Assembly (NCBI GenBank): GCA_964620325.1
Contig: CAZUIM010000008.1
Span: forward strand, 25,622-89,621
Source: CAZMYM01 sp964620325
GTDB lineage: Bacteria > Bipolaricaulota > Bipolaricaulia > UBA7950 > UBA9294
Direction: 5' to 3'
Length of the DNA: 64,000 nt
The position numbers and the translations under genes are program-made. Within the stretch, counting starts at the first letter, position 1. The number at the start of each line of letters is the position of its first letter. This document shows positions 16,022 through 24,225 of the stretch, piece by piece. The notes beneath the pieces are model-generated. The model did no database searches. It was not told the DNA's origin and worked only from the letters and a program-made list of their open reading frames with translations.

Positions 16022-16805
16022 CCTCGTCCGCATCGAGCTCGAGTCGCTCGTGACCGTCAGTCAGCACGGTCACCGTGTGGCGGAAGATGTTGTGGGAGAT
16101 GATCTTGCCCTTCTTCTCGTTCCAGGCAACGAGGGCGCCGAGCTTGGGGAGTGTTGCCAGCTCGGACTTGTAGGTCTCGTGTTCGTAGGCAAGACAGCAC
16201 ATCAGTCGCCCGCAGACCCCGGTGATCCGGTCCGGTGAGACGAACAACTCTTGATCGTAGGCGAGCTCCATCCGGATCGGCTTCGGATCGCGCAGATAGC
16301 GGTGACAGCAGATCAGAAGTCCGCAGCGGCCGATCCCGCCCTTCAGTCGCGCCTCGTCGCGGGCGCCCATCTGGCGCAGTTCGATCCGCGTTCCGAAGCG
16401 GCCGGCGAGATCGCGCAGCAGTGCGCGGAAGTCGACGCGGTGTGGCGCGGTGAAGTAGATCCGAAGCTTCCTTCGGTCGAGCGTGTACTCGGCAGCGACG
16501 AGGTGCATCGGGAGGTTGTGCCGAGCGATCACGTCCCGCGTTGCCGAGAGGGTGCGTTCGGCGTCGGCCTGATTGTATTGGTGGGACTCGACGTCCCGAT
16601 CGGCGGCCGCTCGTACCACCGGCTCCAGTTGCTCGCTGAGTCCCGCTCCGGCCTCGAGCTCCCCGAGCATCACGCCGAGCCTGAGACCCCCGTGATCAAC
16701 GACGCAGCGGTCTCCGACGTCGAGCGCGAGCAAGGCGGCGTTGAAGTACGCCGTCTCGCGTTCGAGATTCAGGACGCGGATGAGAACGACGCGATCACCG
16801 GCCAT
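15984..16805 (-). CDS. ricT: PSP1-domain protein RicT (YaaT)
   Basis: A 273-residue PSP1 family protein. In Bacillus RicT works with RicA and RicF in an iron-sulfur complex that affects RNase Y and phosphorelay activity. Conserved cysteines occur in RCGLLICCHRYL and GVCGRLMCCLAYE, the expected cluster-binding region. The start ATG 16805 overlaps the holB end by about 11 bases and matches the family start MAGDRVVLIRV; longer frames upstream are inside holB. The holB-ricT order is the same as in Bacillus. Confidence 0.9.
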   Translation of the reverse strand: MAGDRVVLIRVLNLERETAYFNAALLALDVGDRCVVDHGGLRLGVMLGELEAGAGLSEQLEPVVRAAADRDVESHQYNQADAERTLSATRDVIARHNLPMHLVAAEYTLDRRKLRIYFTAPHRVDFRALLRDLAGRFGTRIELRQMGARDEARLKGGIGRCGLLICCHRYLRDPKPIRMELAYDQELFVSPDRITGVCGRLMCCLAYEHETYKSELATLPKLGALVAWNEKKGKIISHNIFRHTVTVLTDGHERLELDADEVTVVRPGKHRKR

Positions 16806-17790
16806 CGGCGCCACCTCCGATCGACAGGAAGAGGGACAGGAAGACTGCGTCGGCGGGAGCGTGTGTCGACAGCGCCTGATGGGCTCGATCGGCCGCCACG
16901 CAGAATGCGCGGAGGCGATCCGCGCCGATCGCTCCGAGGCGCTCTCGCTCGAAGTCGGTGACGACGGCCGAGCGCTCGGAGCCAAACGGGGAGAACGAGA
17001 CCAACAGCAGATCCTGAAGGAGGGAGAACGCGACATCTCGAGGCTGCGAGGCGAGCGACCGGATCCCCTCGGTCAGGAGATCGGCGTCTCGAGATGCGGC
17101 GCGCTCGACGATGGTGACGAGTGCCTCCCGTCGGAGGACCGACTCCCCTGCAACGGCGGCCGAGACGAGATCGAGGGCTCCGAGTGCTTCGATGTGGGCG
17201 CGTGCCTCGCCCCGCAATCGGTCCAGGTCGATTCGATCCGAGAGAAACCGGTCGAGCTCGCCGGAACGATTCGCGACGGCCGAGATCCAACGGGCGCCGT
17301 CCTCATCGTAGCCGACGTTCCGCAGGCGAGCGATCAGATCGGAGCCGTCGTCGGGGAGAAGTCGAACGACTCGACTTCGGGAGACGACTGTGGGAAGGAG
17401 ATCGGCGGTCTGCTCAGCCAGCAGGACGAACGCCATCTCTCGCGGCGGCTCTTCGAGGGTCTTCAGTAAGGCGTTCGCGGCTTCGGGCGTCAGGGACTCG
17501 GCCGACGAGACCACACAGACCTTGCGATCTCCCTGTGCCGGTGCGAACTGCGCCGCGCGAACGGCGTCGCGAATCTGATCGATCCCGATCCGCTCCTTTC
17601 CCGGCGGTGCGAGCAATTCGATCACGTCGGGATGCGCTCCACGGTGAGCGAGTGCTCGGTCGCGCTCCGTCCCGCCGACGAGTGGAGCGGCGAGGCGGAG
17701 CGCCTGCTCTCGGCGGTCGACGCGAGGCGGCACGAGGAAGAGCGTCGATGTCGCATGTTGAGCCTTGTTCGCAAGGGAAACAGGTTTCAT
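16795..17790 (-). CDS. holB: DNA polymerase III delta-prime-like clamp loader subunit
   Basis: A 331-residue clamp-loader protein. The signature PEAANALLKTLEEPP is present, followed by FVLLAEQTADLLPTVVSRSRVVRL with the SRC-like sensor region. There is no Walker A motif and no zinc cysteine cluster, so the subunit is non-catalytic, as expected for delta-prime of Bacillus type. It precedes ricT on the minus strand and follows mobB by about 43 bases. Confidence 0.87.
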   Translation of the reverse strand: MKPVSLANKAQHATSTLFLVPPRVDRREQALRLAAPLVGGTERDRALAHRGAHPDVIELLAPPGKERIGIDQIRDAVRAAQFAPAQGDRKVCVVSSAESLTPEAANALLKTLEEPPREMAFVLLAEQTADLLPTVVSRSRVVRLLPDDGSDLIARLRNVGYDEDGARWISAVANRSGELDRFLSDRIDLDRLRGEARAHIEALGALDLVSAAVAGESVLRREALVTIVERAASRDADLLTEGIRSLASQPRDVAFSLLQDLLLVSFSPFGSERSAVVTDFERERLGAIGADRLRAFCVAADRAHQALSTHAPADAVFLSLFLSIGGGADGR

Positions 17791-17833
17791 TGCGACGCCA
17801 GAGTATCACAGGGTCGGTGAGGACGCAATCGGC

Positions 17834-18346
17834 TCAACCTGTGGAAGGCCCGTCGAATGCGAGGCGTTCGACGAGATCGGCGATTCGCTCCACGTCGCGG
17901 GCCGACAGGACCTGCAGCCCGTCGGGCAGTGCGACTCGGTCGTCGGTGACGACTGCGGCGACGTCGATCTCCCCGGCGAGCGGCTGTCGCGTCGGATCCG
18001 AGCCGCGCCGAAAGACCTCGATTTTCGGGTAGGCGGTCTCCTTCCCTCCCTCGATCAGGATGAGGTCGCAGTCGACGAGAAGGCGACCGATCTCGCCGTC
18101 GAGCGCCGATTCGCCGTGAACCCAGAAGAGAGCGGAGGATCGTCGACCGCGGAGGAGCACGCGGGTGGCTCCGGCCGAGAGGTGCGCCGCGCTGTCGGAC
18201 CCGGGGGCGTCGGGTTGCTCGAGGTGCGGAGCGTGTTTCACGGTTCCGACGCGGAGGCCGCGGGCGACGAGGGTTGACAGAATCTGCACAATCAGCCCCG
18301 TCTTCCCGCTGTTATGGTGGCCGATGATCGAGACGACCGGGATCAT
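17834..18346 (-). CDS. mobB: Molybdopterin-guanine dinucleotide biosynthesis adapter MobB
   Basis: A 170-residue P-loop protein beginning MIPVVSIIGHHNSGKTGL, followed by VGTVKHAPH and ILIEGGKETAYPKIEV, all typical of MobB. MobB assists MobA in attaching GMP to molybdopterin. No other molybdenum cofactor gene is in this window. It is the first of three minus-strand genes (mobB, holB, ricT) and is divergent from the acyl-CoA synthetase. Confidence 0.9.
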   Translation of the reverse strand: MIPVVSIIGHHNSGKTGLIVQILSTLVARGLRVGTVKHAPHLEQPDAPGSDSAAHLSAGATRVLLRGRRSSALFWVHGESALDGEIGRLLVDCDLILIEGGKETAYPKIEVFRRGSDPTRQPLAGEIDVAAVVTDDRVALPDGLQVLSARDVERIADLVERLAFDGPSTG

Positions 18347-18453
18347 GGTCTTCTCCTCCCTGTTCGCACAAGTCCGGCGGCGGTCGGCATCTCGCCGGCG
18401 GGCCGCGGGCGAAAGACGGTTCGATTCTACTCGGCGGCGGCCGTGCTGTCAGG

Positions 18454-18482
18454 TTGCGATCCCCTGTTCTGTTGCGGACAAT
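18454..18482 (+). promoter_or_regulatory. Candidate promoter of the acyl-CoA synthetase gene
   Basis: TTGCGA (18454-18459), 17 bases, GACAAT (18477-18482). A start near 18489 would give a leader of about 35 bases carrying AGGTGA before ATG 18524. Confidence 0.45.
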
Positions 18483-18523
18483 CAACTCATCCACCAAAGT
18501 GGTGATCCTGGCGAGGTGAATCG

Positions 18524-20146
18524 ATGAGAACCCTGTCACAGGTCCTACGTGAGACGGCCGGGCGGTTTCCGGAACGAGACGTGATTCTCGACCCGAGCGG
18601 CAGATCCTTCTCGTACGCGCAGCTCGATGCGACGGTCGATCGCCTCGCGCGCGGGCTGCTCGAGCTCGGAATCGAGAAGGGCGACAAGGTTGGCCTCTGG
18701 ATGCCGAACATCCCGGAGTGGATCATCGCCTATTTCGCGATTGCACGCATCGGCGCTGTGGTCGTCCCGATGAACACGCGGTACAAGGCACACGAGGTCG
18801 AGTACATCCTCCGCGACTCGGAGGCGACAGCCCTGCTCGCCGTGGGATCGTTCGTCGGAATCGACTACCTGCAAATGATCGGCGTCGTTCGCGGGAAGCT
18901 TCCGAATCTGAAGCACGTCGTCATCGTCGGCGAGCCCGGGGACGGAATGCACGCCTTCGACGCCGTCGTCGATTCCGGTGCGAAGAAGCTCGCCGACGGA
19001 GAGCTGAAGGCGCGGGAGGAGTGGTGCGAACCGAACGACAACGCATTCATCCTCTATACATCGGGAACGACGGGAAGCCCGAAGGGAGCGATGCTCTCGC
19101 ATCACAACATCGCCAAGAACGCCGAACAGGTGACCGAGGTGCTCCACACGACGGAGGAGGATGTCTTCCTACTCGGCGTTCCCTTCTTTCACTGCTTCGG
19201 ATGCGTCATGGGGATCGCCGGGGCGATCACGTGGGGCGCAGCGATCGTTCCGATGCAGGTCTTCAAGGCGGCCGAGGCGCTCGAATGGGTCGAACGGTTT
19301 GGCGTTTCTGTCCTTTATGGCGTTCCGACGATGTTCGTCCTCGAACTCGAGGAGAACCGGAAGGGAAAGAAGGACGGCTCGCCGTACGACGTATCGACGC
19401 TCCGAACCGGGATCATGGCTGGCGCGCCTTGCCCGATCGAAGTGATGAAGGGGGCCATGGACGAGCTCGGCTGCAACGCGTCGATTGCATACGGCCTGAC
19501 CGAGGCGTCCCCCGTGATTACGATGACGCGCTTCGACGACTCGATCGAACGTCGGGTCGAGACGGTCGGTCGTCCGCTCGACGGGATCGAGGTCAAGATC
19601 GCGGACGATGATCACAATCCGGTCCCGACAGGGGAGATGGGCGAACTCGCCTGTCGCGGGTACAACGTAATGCTCGGCTACTATCGGGCCCCCAAGGAGA
19701 CGGCGGAGACGATCGACGCCGACGGATGGCTCTACTCAGGAGATCTGGCGACGATCGACGACGAGGGCTACGTTCGGATCGTCGGGCGGAAGAAGGATAT
19801 GTTGATCTGCGGAGGATTCAACGTCTATCCGGCCGAGATCGAGGAGTACCTCTTCGCCCATCCGAAGGTTCAGAACGTCTCGGTGATCGGCGTCGATGAC
19901 GACGTCTTCGGAGAAGTCGTCGCGGCGTATATCATTCCACGCGAGGGTGTGAACATCGACCCCCAGGAGATCGTCGACTACTGCGTCGGCGAGATCGCGA
20001 ACTTCAAGGTCCCGCGCTACGTCGAGATCGTCGATGGATTCCCGATGACCCAGTCGGGCAAGATCCAGAAGTTCAGACTGCGTGAGCTTGCCAAGGATGC
20101 GTTCGACGCTGGCCGGATGACCAAGCTCTCGCCAACGCGCAAATGA
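18524..20146 (+). CDS. AMP-forming acyl-CoA synthetase (long-chain fatty acid-CoA ligase type)
   Basis: A 540-residue member of the ANL superfamily. The adenylate-forming motif is YTSGTTGSPKGAMLSHHN, followed by YGLTEASP, YSGDLATIDDEGYVRIVGRKKDMLICGG and the C-terminal lysine region QSGKIQKFRLREL. It activates a carboxylic acid with ATP and then forms the CoA thioester. Overall pattern fits medium- or long-chain fatty acids, but the substrate is not certain. It overlaps the M20 peptidase gene by ATGA. Confidence 0.9.
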   Translation: MRTLSQVLRETAGRFPERDVILDPSGRSFSYAQLDATVDRLARGLLELGIEKGDKVGLWMPNIPEWIIAYFAIARIGAVVVPMNTRYKAHEVEYILRDSEATALLAVGSFVGIDYLQMIGVVRGKLPNLKHVVIVGEPGDGMHAFDAVVDSGAKKLADGELKAREEWCEPNDNAFILYTSGTTGSPKGAMLSHHNIAKNAEQVTEVLHTTEEDVFLLGVPFFHCFGCVMGIAGAITWGAAIVPMQVFKAAEALEWVERFGVSVLYGVPTMFVLELEENRKGKKDGSPYDVSTLRTGIMAGAPCPIEVMKGAMDELGCNASIAYGLTEASPVITMTRFDDSIERRVETVGRPLDGIEVKIADDDHNPVPTGEMGELACRGYNVMLGYYRAPKETAETIDADGWLYSGDLATIDDEGYVRIVGRKKDMLICGGFNVYPAEIEEYLFAHPKVQNVSVIGVDDDVFGEVVAAYIIPREGVNIDPQEIVDYCVGEIANFKVPRYVEIVDGFPMTQSGKIQKFRLRELAKDAFDAGRMTKLSPTRK

Positions 20147-21327
20147 GCGACCGGTCGACCGCGCAGTTCGACGACGTCGTCTCTCTCACGGAACGGCTGA
20201 TCGCAATCGAGAGCCACTGCGAGGGGGAACAGCGGGAGGCCGAGGTCGCCCGGTACCTCGTCGCGTGGTTTCGTGGTCGCGGGATCGACGTGGAGACTCG
20301 GCCCGTCCTGAATGGCCGCTCGAACGTGATCGCGCGTGTCCGAGGCGGCGACGGACCGAGCCTGATGCTCTGCGGCCACATGGACACGGTTCCCGCTGGC
20401 GAGATGGCGGACGCGTTCACGCCTCGGATCGATGAGGACGGGTTCCTTTGGGGGCGTGGGGCGTGCGACATGAAGGGCGCCGTGGCGGCGATGGCGTGCA
20501 CGCTCGTTGAGGTCGAGCGTGCACACGAGGGAAGGCCCGCTTCTCTGGCCGGCGACCTTCTGTTCGTCGGAACGGTCGACGAAGAGACGGGCGGGCTCGG
20601 TGTCAAAGGGTTGATCGACGACGGGATTCGCACCGACTACGCGGTTGTTGGCGAGCCGACCGGTCTGCGCGTAACGCTTGCACACAAGGGGGCGTGCTTC
20701 GTTCGGATCACGTTGCTCGGACGCGGGGCTCACGGCAGCCGACCGGAAACGGGAGTCTCCGCGATCTCGTACGCGGCGAAAATCGTACGGTCCGTCGAGG
20801 AGGGCCTCCGGTCGCAACTCGCCCGGCGAACACACCCCCTTCTCGGCTCGCCGACGATCAGCGTCGGCCGGGTCTGCGGGGGAACACAGCCGAACATCGT
20901 CGCCGAACGGTGCGAGATCGAGATCGACCGAAGGACGGTTCCGGGCGACGAAGACCCACTCGGCGAGATCGAGTCGATCGTCGAGGAGATCTGCGCAGGG
21001 GTCGACGGGCTCAGGACGGACGTCGTCGAGTTGCCGATGACGTCCGTCGTACCGCACACGCCACTCGAGACGTCCGAAGCATCACCGATCGCCGAGGCCG
21101 CTCTGGCGGCTTCGGCGCTGGTGACAGGGTCGAACGGGCCTCTCACCCCCGTCGGAGTCACCTACTGGACTGACGGGGGGCACTTGGCGGCGAACGGGAT
21201 CGAGACGATCATCCTCGGCCCCGGTGACATTGCCGACGCCCACGGTCCCCGCGAGCGGGTTCGGATCGAGGAGCTCGAGACGGCCGTCCGTATCTACGGC
21301 GAGGTCGTGAGGCGAGTTCTCGGCTGA
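20143..21327 (+). CDS. M20-family metallopeptidase/deacylase (ArgE/DapE/carboxypeptidase G2 type)
   Basis: A 394-residue zinc hydrolase. Metal and catalytic motifs are visible: MLCGHMDTVP, WGRGACDMKGAVAAM and DEETGGLGVKGL. An inserted dimerisation domain (about 175-290) contains GRGAHGSRPE. The C-terminal TDGGHLAANGIETIILGPGD supplies the late part of the active site. The family removes N-acyl groups or C-terminal residues from small substrates. Coupling to an acyl-CoA ligase could mean scavenging of N-acyl amino acids; that is inference. Confidence 0.88.
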   Translation: MSDRSTAQFDDVVSLTERLIAIESHCEGEQREAEVARYLVAWFRGRGIDVETRPVLNGRSNVIARVRGGDGPSLMLCGHMDTVPAGEMADAFTPRIDEDGFLWGRGACDMKGAVAAMACTLVEVERAHEGRPASLAGDLLFVGTVDEETGGLGVKGLIDDGIRTDYAVVGEPTGLRVTLAHKGACFVRITLLGRGAHGSRPETGVSAISYAAKIVRSVEEGLRSQLARRTHPLLGSPTISVGRVCGGTQPNIVAERCEIEIDRRTVPGDEDPLGEIESIVEEICAGVDGLRTDVVELPMTSVVPHTPLETSEASPIAEAALAASALVTGSNGPLTPVGVTYWTDGGHLAANGIETIILGPGDIADAHGPRERVRIEELETAVRIYGEVVRRVLG

Positions 21328-21445
21328 GTCGCGGGTAGAGAGACCGGTCGGGTTCCTTCATCGTTGTCAGACTTCCGCATGCATCGAACAACTACAAGTG
21401 ACATCTGGATTTATAAAGCGATCTACAGGCATCTATGACAGATTG

Positions 21446-21516
21446 CTACGCGCGTAGAGGCACATCAGGAATCTATAACTTGACAAAGAGATGACAATCT
21501 GTTAGTGTGATCACAC
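21446..21516 (+). promoter_or_regulatory. Strong promoter with two perfect palindromes
   Basis: TTGACA (21480-21485), 17 bases, TAGTGT (21503-21508). GTGTGATCACAC (21505-21516) is a perfect 12-base palindrome covering the -10 end and start site, where a repressor would bind. A second, CTACGCGCGTAG (21446-21457), lies upstream of the -35. No coding gene follows within 300 bases on the plus strand. Confidence 0.55.
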
Positions 21517-21679
21517 TCCAGGCGGTGCCCCGGGTGGAGCGCCCGAGACGTCAGAGCGAGAGCCCATCTCGCAGGGGTGTATGCGGAATGGTCTTGGAGT
21601 GAAGCTCGGGGTGCCATTCTTCTTCAGGAGTCGATGGGTTGGGATGCCGGCCTCCCGGGTGGGGAGAGCCGTGAGGGGA

Positions 21680-21711
21680 ACACGCGCAGGTGCCCGCCCA
21701 CCTGCGCGTGT
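21680..21711. terminator. 13-bp perfect hairpin, possible terminator or RNA end
   Basis: Arms 21680-21692 and 21699-21711 pair perfectly around a six-base loop. No run of T follows on either strand. It could end the putative RNA started near 21515 or serve the CARDB gene transcribed towards it on the minus strand, which stops at 21877. Confidence 0.4.
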
Positions 21712-21876
21712 GCTTGACTGAGGATGACGTGTAGCGTGCGCCGTCAGCGTCTTTCCTTTGATCGGTCTGCCGATGCGGTGACGTCGACGACACTTTGATG
21801 CGGATCGGTTCGTCGGGGTCGATCAGATACGGTACGGGCCTCGTACGAGTTGGCCTCGAGGTCGCAACGCAAGGAC

Positions 21877-23187
21877 TCACTGGCAGCACGTCTCGTCGGC
21901 GTTGTTCTTCTCGTTCGATTCTTCGATCAGGTTGGTGAAGTCGACGACGGCCTCGATCGGCGTCGCGCAACCGGTCGCGACACTCTGGTCGACGTCGGCC
22001 TTCGTCTTGACGGAGACGGTGTGACTCTCTCCGACCTCCAAGCCGGGGATCGCCCGCACGGTAGCGTCACCGGCGATGCCTACCCGAAGCGCAGACTCTT
22101 TCGAGGTGGTTTCCCCCACGTTCGTGACGACGATTGTCACTTCGATGCGGCACTCCATCCTCTGTTTTCCGGTCCAGGCACACTCGCACGAGACGTCCGC
22201 GATCTCGACCACCAGATCCGGAAGGAGCGGCGAAGTCGTTGACACCGGAATGGGTGCGAGACAGGGGATTACCTGAAGCTCGACCGTTCGTGAGAAGACC
22301 TCCTCCTCCCCGGCGGAGGCTCCGTTGTCGAGCCACGTACCGGAGACTTCGTACAGTCTACCCGCCTCGAAGTAGTCGGGCGGGTACTGGACGTGCCAAG
22401 TAGAGGTCAATGGGCCGTCATCGGGGATCACGATGGGAACGCAAGAGACGCGCTGTATGAGATCGACCTCGACCCCGTCGATCTCGAGGACGAAGCTGTA
22501 TCGGTCCGTCTCCTCGATTTCGGTCAATCCGGTCCACCCGTGCCGGACCCAGCTCGCGGCGCAGGCGGGAAGGACCTGTCGATCGAGACCGAACAGGTCG
22601 ATCTGGGTACCCTCTCCGACGAACAGACCGGTCGCTTCGCACGGCCCACCGGCGCCTTCGCAGAAGCACTCGGAGGCTGTGCCAACGTCCAGATCTTCGC
22701 AGGCGGAGGGAACGAGCACGCCGACCGATCCGGTCGTGCCGTCACAGAACGTCAAGCTTGCGGTGCCCGTCATTGGCGTCGCAAAGCCGGTCAGCGAGAC
22801 GGAGAAAGTCACCGTCTCGCCCGGGAGCATCTCGATCCTGATTCCCTTCCAGGCCCACCACGTCGCGCACGCGGAGGATTCGCTGATCGATGCGGTCATC
22901 CCGACGGGCTCCGACGTGCTCGCGGTTGCGTGGAGGCCCAAGCCGGGGAGCTGGAAGAGGCACAACTCGACGGTTCGTCGCGCCTCGTTCGTGATCTCGT
23001 ATGTGAAGGTCATCGTGCCGCCCGATTCGGTGACGCACGACTCGACGATGACCGGTCCGAGAGGCGACATCAGCATGTCCCCCCCGCCAGCGACACTCCC
23101 CGGTGGACAGGCGGCGGCGGTCGAGAACAGGGCGAGCAGGGCGACGCCCAGGAAGCATCCGGTTCTGAAGCGGTTCATGATGTTCAC
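21877..23187 (-). CDS. Secreted cysteine-rich protein with C-terminal CARDB domain
   Basis: A 436-residue exported protein. A signal peptide (FRTGCFLGVALLALFSTAAAC) spans about residues 6-27, and the Cys at its end could make it a lipoprotein. The middle is Ig/beta-sandwich-like with many cysteines, including SECFCEGAGGPC. The last 100 residues (LPDLVVEIADVSCEC ... VVTNVGETTSKESALRVGI ... NLIEESNEKNNADE) form a CARDB adhesion-like domain. GTG 23187 is preferred because AAGGAGGG lies seven bases before it. Function is unknown; a cell-surface or adhesive role is inferred. Confidence 0.75.
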   Translation of the reverse strand: MNIMNRFRTGCFLGVALLALFSTAAACPPGSVAGGGDMLMSPLGPVIVESCVTESGGTMTFTYEITNEARRTVELCLFQLPGLGLHATASTSEPVGMTASISESSACATWWAWKGIRIEMLPGETVTFSVSLTGFATPMTGTASLTFCDGTTGSVGVLVPSACEDLDVGTASECFCEGAGGPCEATGLFVGEGTQIDLFGLDRQVLPACAASWVRHGWTGLTEIEETDRYSFVLEIDGVEVDLIQRVSCVPIVIPDDGPLTSTWHVQYPPDYFEAGRLYEVSGTWLDNGASAGEEEVFSRTVELQVIPCLAPIPVSTTSPLLPDLVVEIADVSCECAWTGKQRMECRIEVTIVVTNVGETTSKESALRVGIAGDATVRAIPGLEVGESHTVSVKTKADVDQSVATGCATPIEAVVDFTNLIEESNEKNNADETCCQ

Positions 23188-23324
23188 GATCGTCCCTCCT
23201 TGTCGGTGCTACGAACGGCGGTCTGTCTCTGCACGGCGCTTGTGGAGCATCGTACTGCGAACGCGGGGAGGTTCGTCAACCGGCGGGCGTCCGTCACGGC
23301 ACGAAGGCGCAGCGGGAAGTCACG

Positions 23325-23353
23325 TTGCAGTTCGAAGCGGCGACGCCTAGAAT
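23325..23353 (+). promoter_or_regulatory. Promoter of tRNA-Ser/SRP RNA unit
   Basis: TTGCAG (23325-23330), 17 bases, TAGAAT (23348-23353). Transcription would begin about at the tRNA 5' end. Confidence 0.6.
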
Positions 23354-23361
23354 CCGTCGCC

Positions 23362-23451
23362 GGAGGGGTGGGAGAGCGGCCGAATCCGCCAGTTTGGAGA
23401 ACTGGTGTACCCTTTGGGGTACCGCGGGTTCAAATCCCGCCCCCTCCGCCA
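23362..23451 (+). tRNA. tRNA-Ser (anticodon GGA)
   Basis: A 90-base class II tRNA. The acceptor arms GGAGGGG and CCCCTCC pair; the anticodon stem CCAGT/ACTGG encloses loop TTGGAGA with anticodon GGA. A long variable arm (TGTACCC...GGGTAC) marks it as serine. The T arm is GCGGG-TTCAAAT-CCCGC, and CCA is encoded. The SRP RNA begins a few bases later. Confidence 0.96.
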
Positions 23452-23454
23452 GCG

Positions 23455-23725
23455 CCTGTGCTAGGTGGGGGGCTAGCGGTCCCCTACAATCCACAACCCG
23501 CTCACGTGGAGCCGAAGGGCTTCCGGAGGGAGGGGGCGCGAGGGTCCGACCACGAGCAAGCGGCGTTGACGGCCGAGCCCTCTGCGGCGCATGCTGGTGA
23601 ACCCCGTCAGACCCGGAAGGGAGCAGCGGTAAGCCGGCCTCTGCGGGTGTTAGAGGATCCCTGGGCCCGAGCTGGCTACTCGCGAAGCGCCTCGCTCTCG
23701 CTTTCGATGGGGCCATGCACAGGCG
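23455..23725 (+). ncRNA. ffs: Long bacterial signal recognition particle RNA with Alu domain
   Basis: The 5' part GTGCTAGGTGGGGGGCTAGC, the CCGCTC...GGGCCGAA-like segment and the core GTCAGACCCGGAAGGGAGCA follow the Bacillus scRNA text closely. The core at about 23590-23637 is the Ffh-binding hairpin; the 5' third is the Alu domain missing from the E. coli 4.5S RNA. The 3' strand of helix 5 continues through GGGCCCGAGCTGGCTACTCGCG. Ends are estimated from the roughly 270-base length of the long form. It lies just after tRNA-Ser and is probably co-transcribed with it. Confidence 0.9.
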
Positions 23726-23729
23726 CATT

Positions 23730-24211
23730 TCGATTCCCGGGGGGACTCGCCGGCGACCGCGCGAAGCGCCCTGACGACTTGAACGGAGAGCTCGCCGCCG
23801 AGACCGTCGACGCCGAAGATGCCGCGACGACCAGCGGCGACGTGGAGCATTCGGCGCTCTTCGTTCGAGCAGAGGGAGAACCTCGGATCGTCGACGAGGA
23901 CGGCGAGAGCTGCGGCCAGGCTGTAGGAGCGCCCCGGTTCGAGACGGTGGCAGGATACAGGAGGCTCGTCGCTGTGACACAGGCGATACCACCGCCGCAG
24001 CCACAGGCGCGTCTCTCTCGGGAGAATCTCTGCGACCGTGTCTCGGATTCGGCCGAACCCGATCTCGTTTCCCAGATCCCCGATTCCGATCGTGAGTCAT
24101 CCTCTGCGCCGTAGATCGGAGAAGAGCGAATCGATCGGCCAGTCTGTCCGGAGCGAGACCGACGCCGCAGACCAGTTCATCGATTCGCCGAAATCGTTCG
24201 ATCGAGACATG
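23730..24211 (-). pseudogene. Decayed D-glutamate-cyclase-like (DUF4392) domain
   Basis: Translating the minus strand gives PIDSLFSDLRRRG, then a TGA at 24097-24099, then LTIGIGDLGNEIGFGRIRDTVAEIL in the same frame. This matches the DUF4392/DGLUCY pattern in which a PIDDLF segment is followed by a GDGGNE(I/L)GMG motif. Further segments resemble the rest of that domain: YSLAAALAVL, NEERRML and GRRGIFGVDGLGGE. The expected upstream IER motif appears in another frame (VSIERFRRIDE), implying a frameshift as well. No start codon or complete frame exists. It lies between the radical SAM gene and the SRP RNA. Assignment is by eye from family memory. Confidence 0.5.
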
Positions 24212-24225
24212 GGCCGCGCTCGGGG

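Larger units (their letters stand above)
21328..21876. other. Noncoding stretch with promoter, palindromes and hairpins
   Basis: About 550 bases between the M20 gene and the CARDB gene with no convincing reading frame. Bases 21380-21510 are distinctly AT-richer than the surroundings and contain a near-consensus promoter with two 12-base palindromes. After it come a short GCGAGA/TCTCGC hairpin near 21560 and a perfect 13-bp stem at 21680-21711. A structured RNA of roughly 200 bases is possible. Motifs of 6S, tmRNA or RNase P RNA were not recognised. Confidence 0.5.

Noticed and set aside
21515..21715. Assignment of the 21.5 kb RNA candidate as tmRNA or RNase P
   Set aside because: No tRNA-like ends with CCA, no tag frame, and no GAGGAAAGTC-type core were found.
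24097..24099. TGA in the DUF4392-like frame as a selenocysteine codon
   Set aside because: An additional frameshift and lack of a start codon point to decay; no SECIS-like hairpin was recognised right after it.
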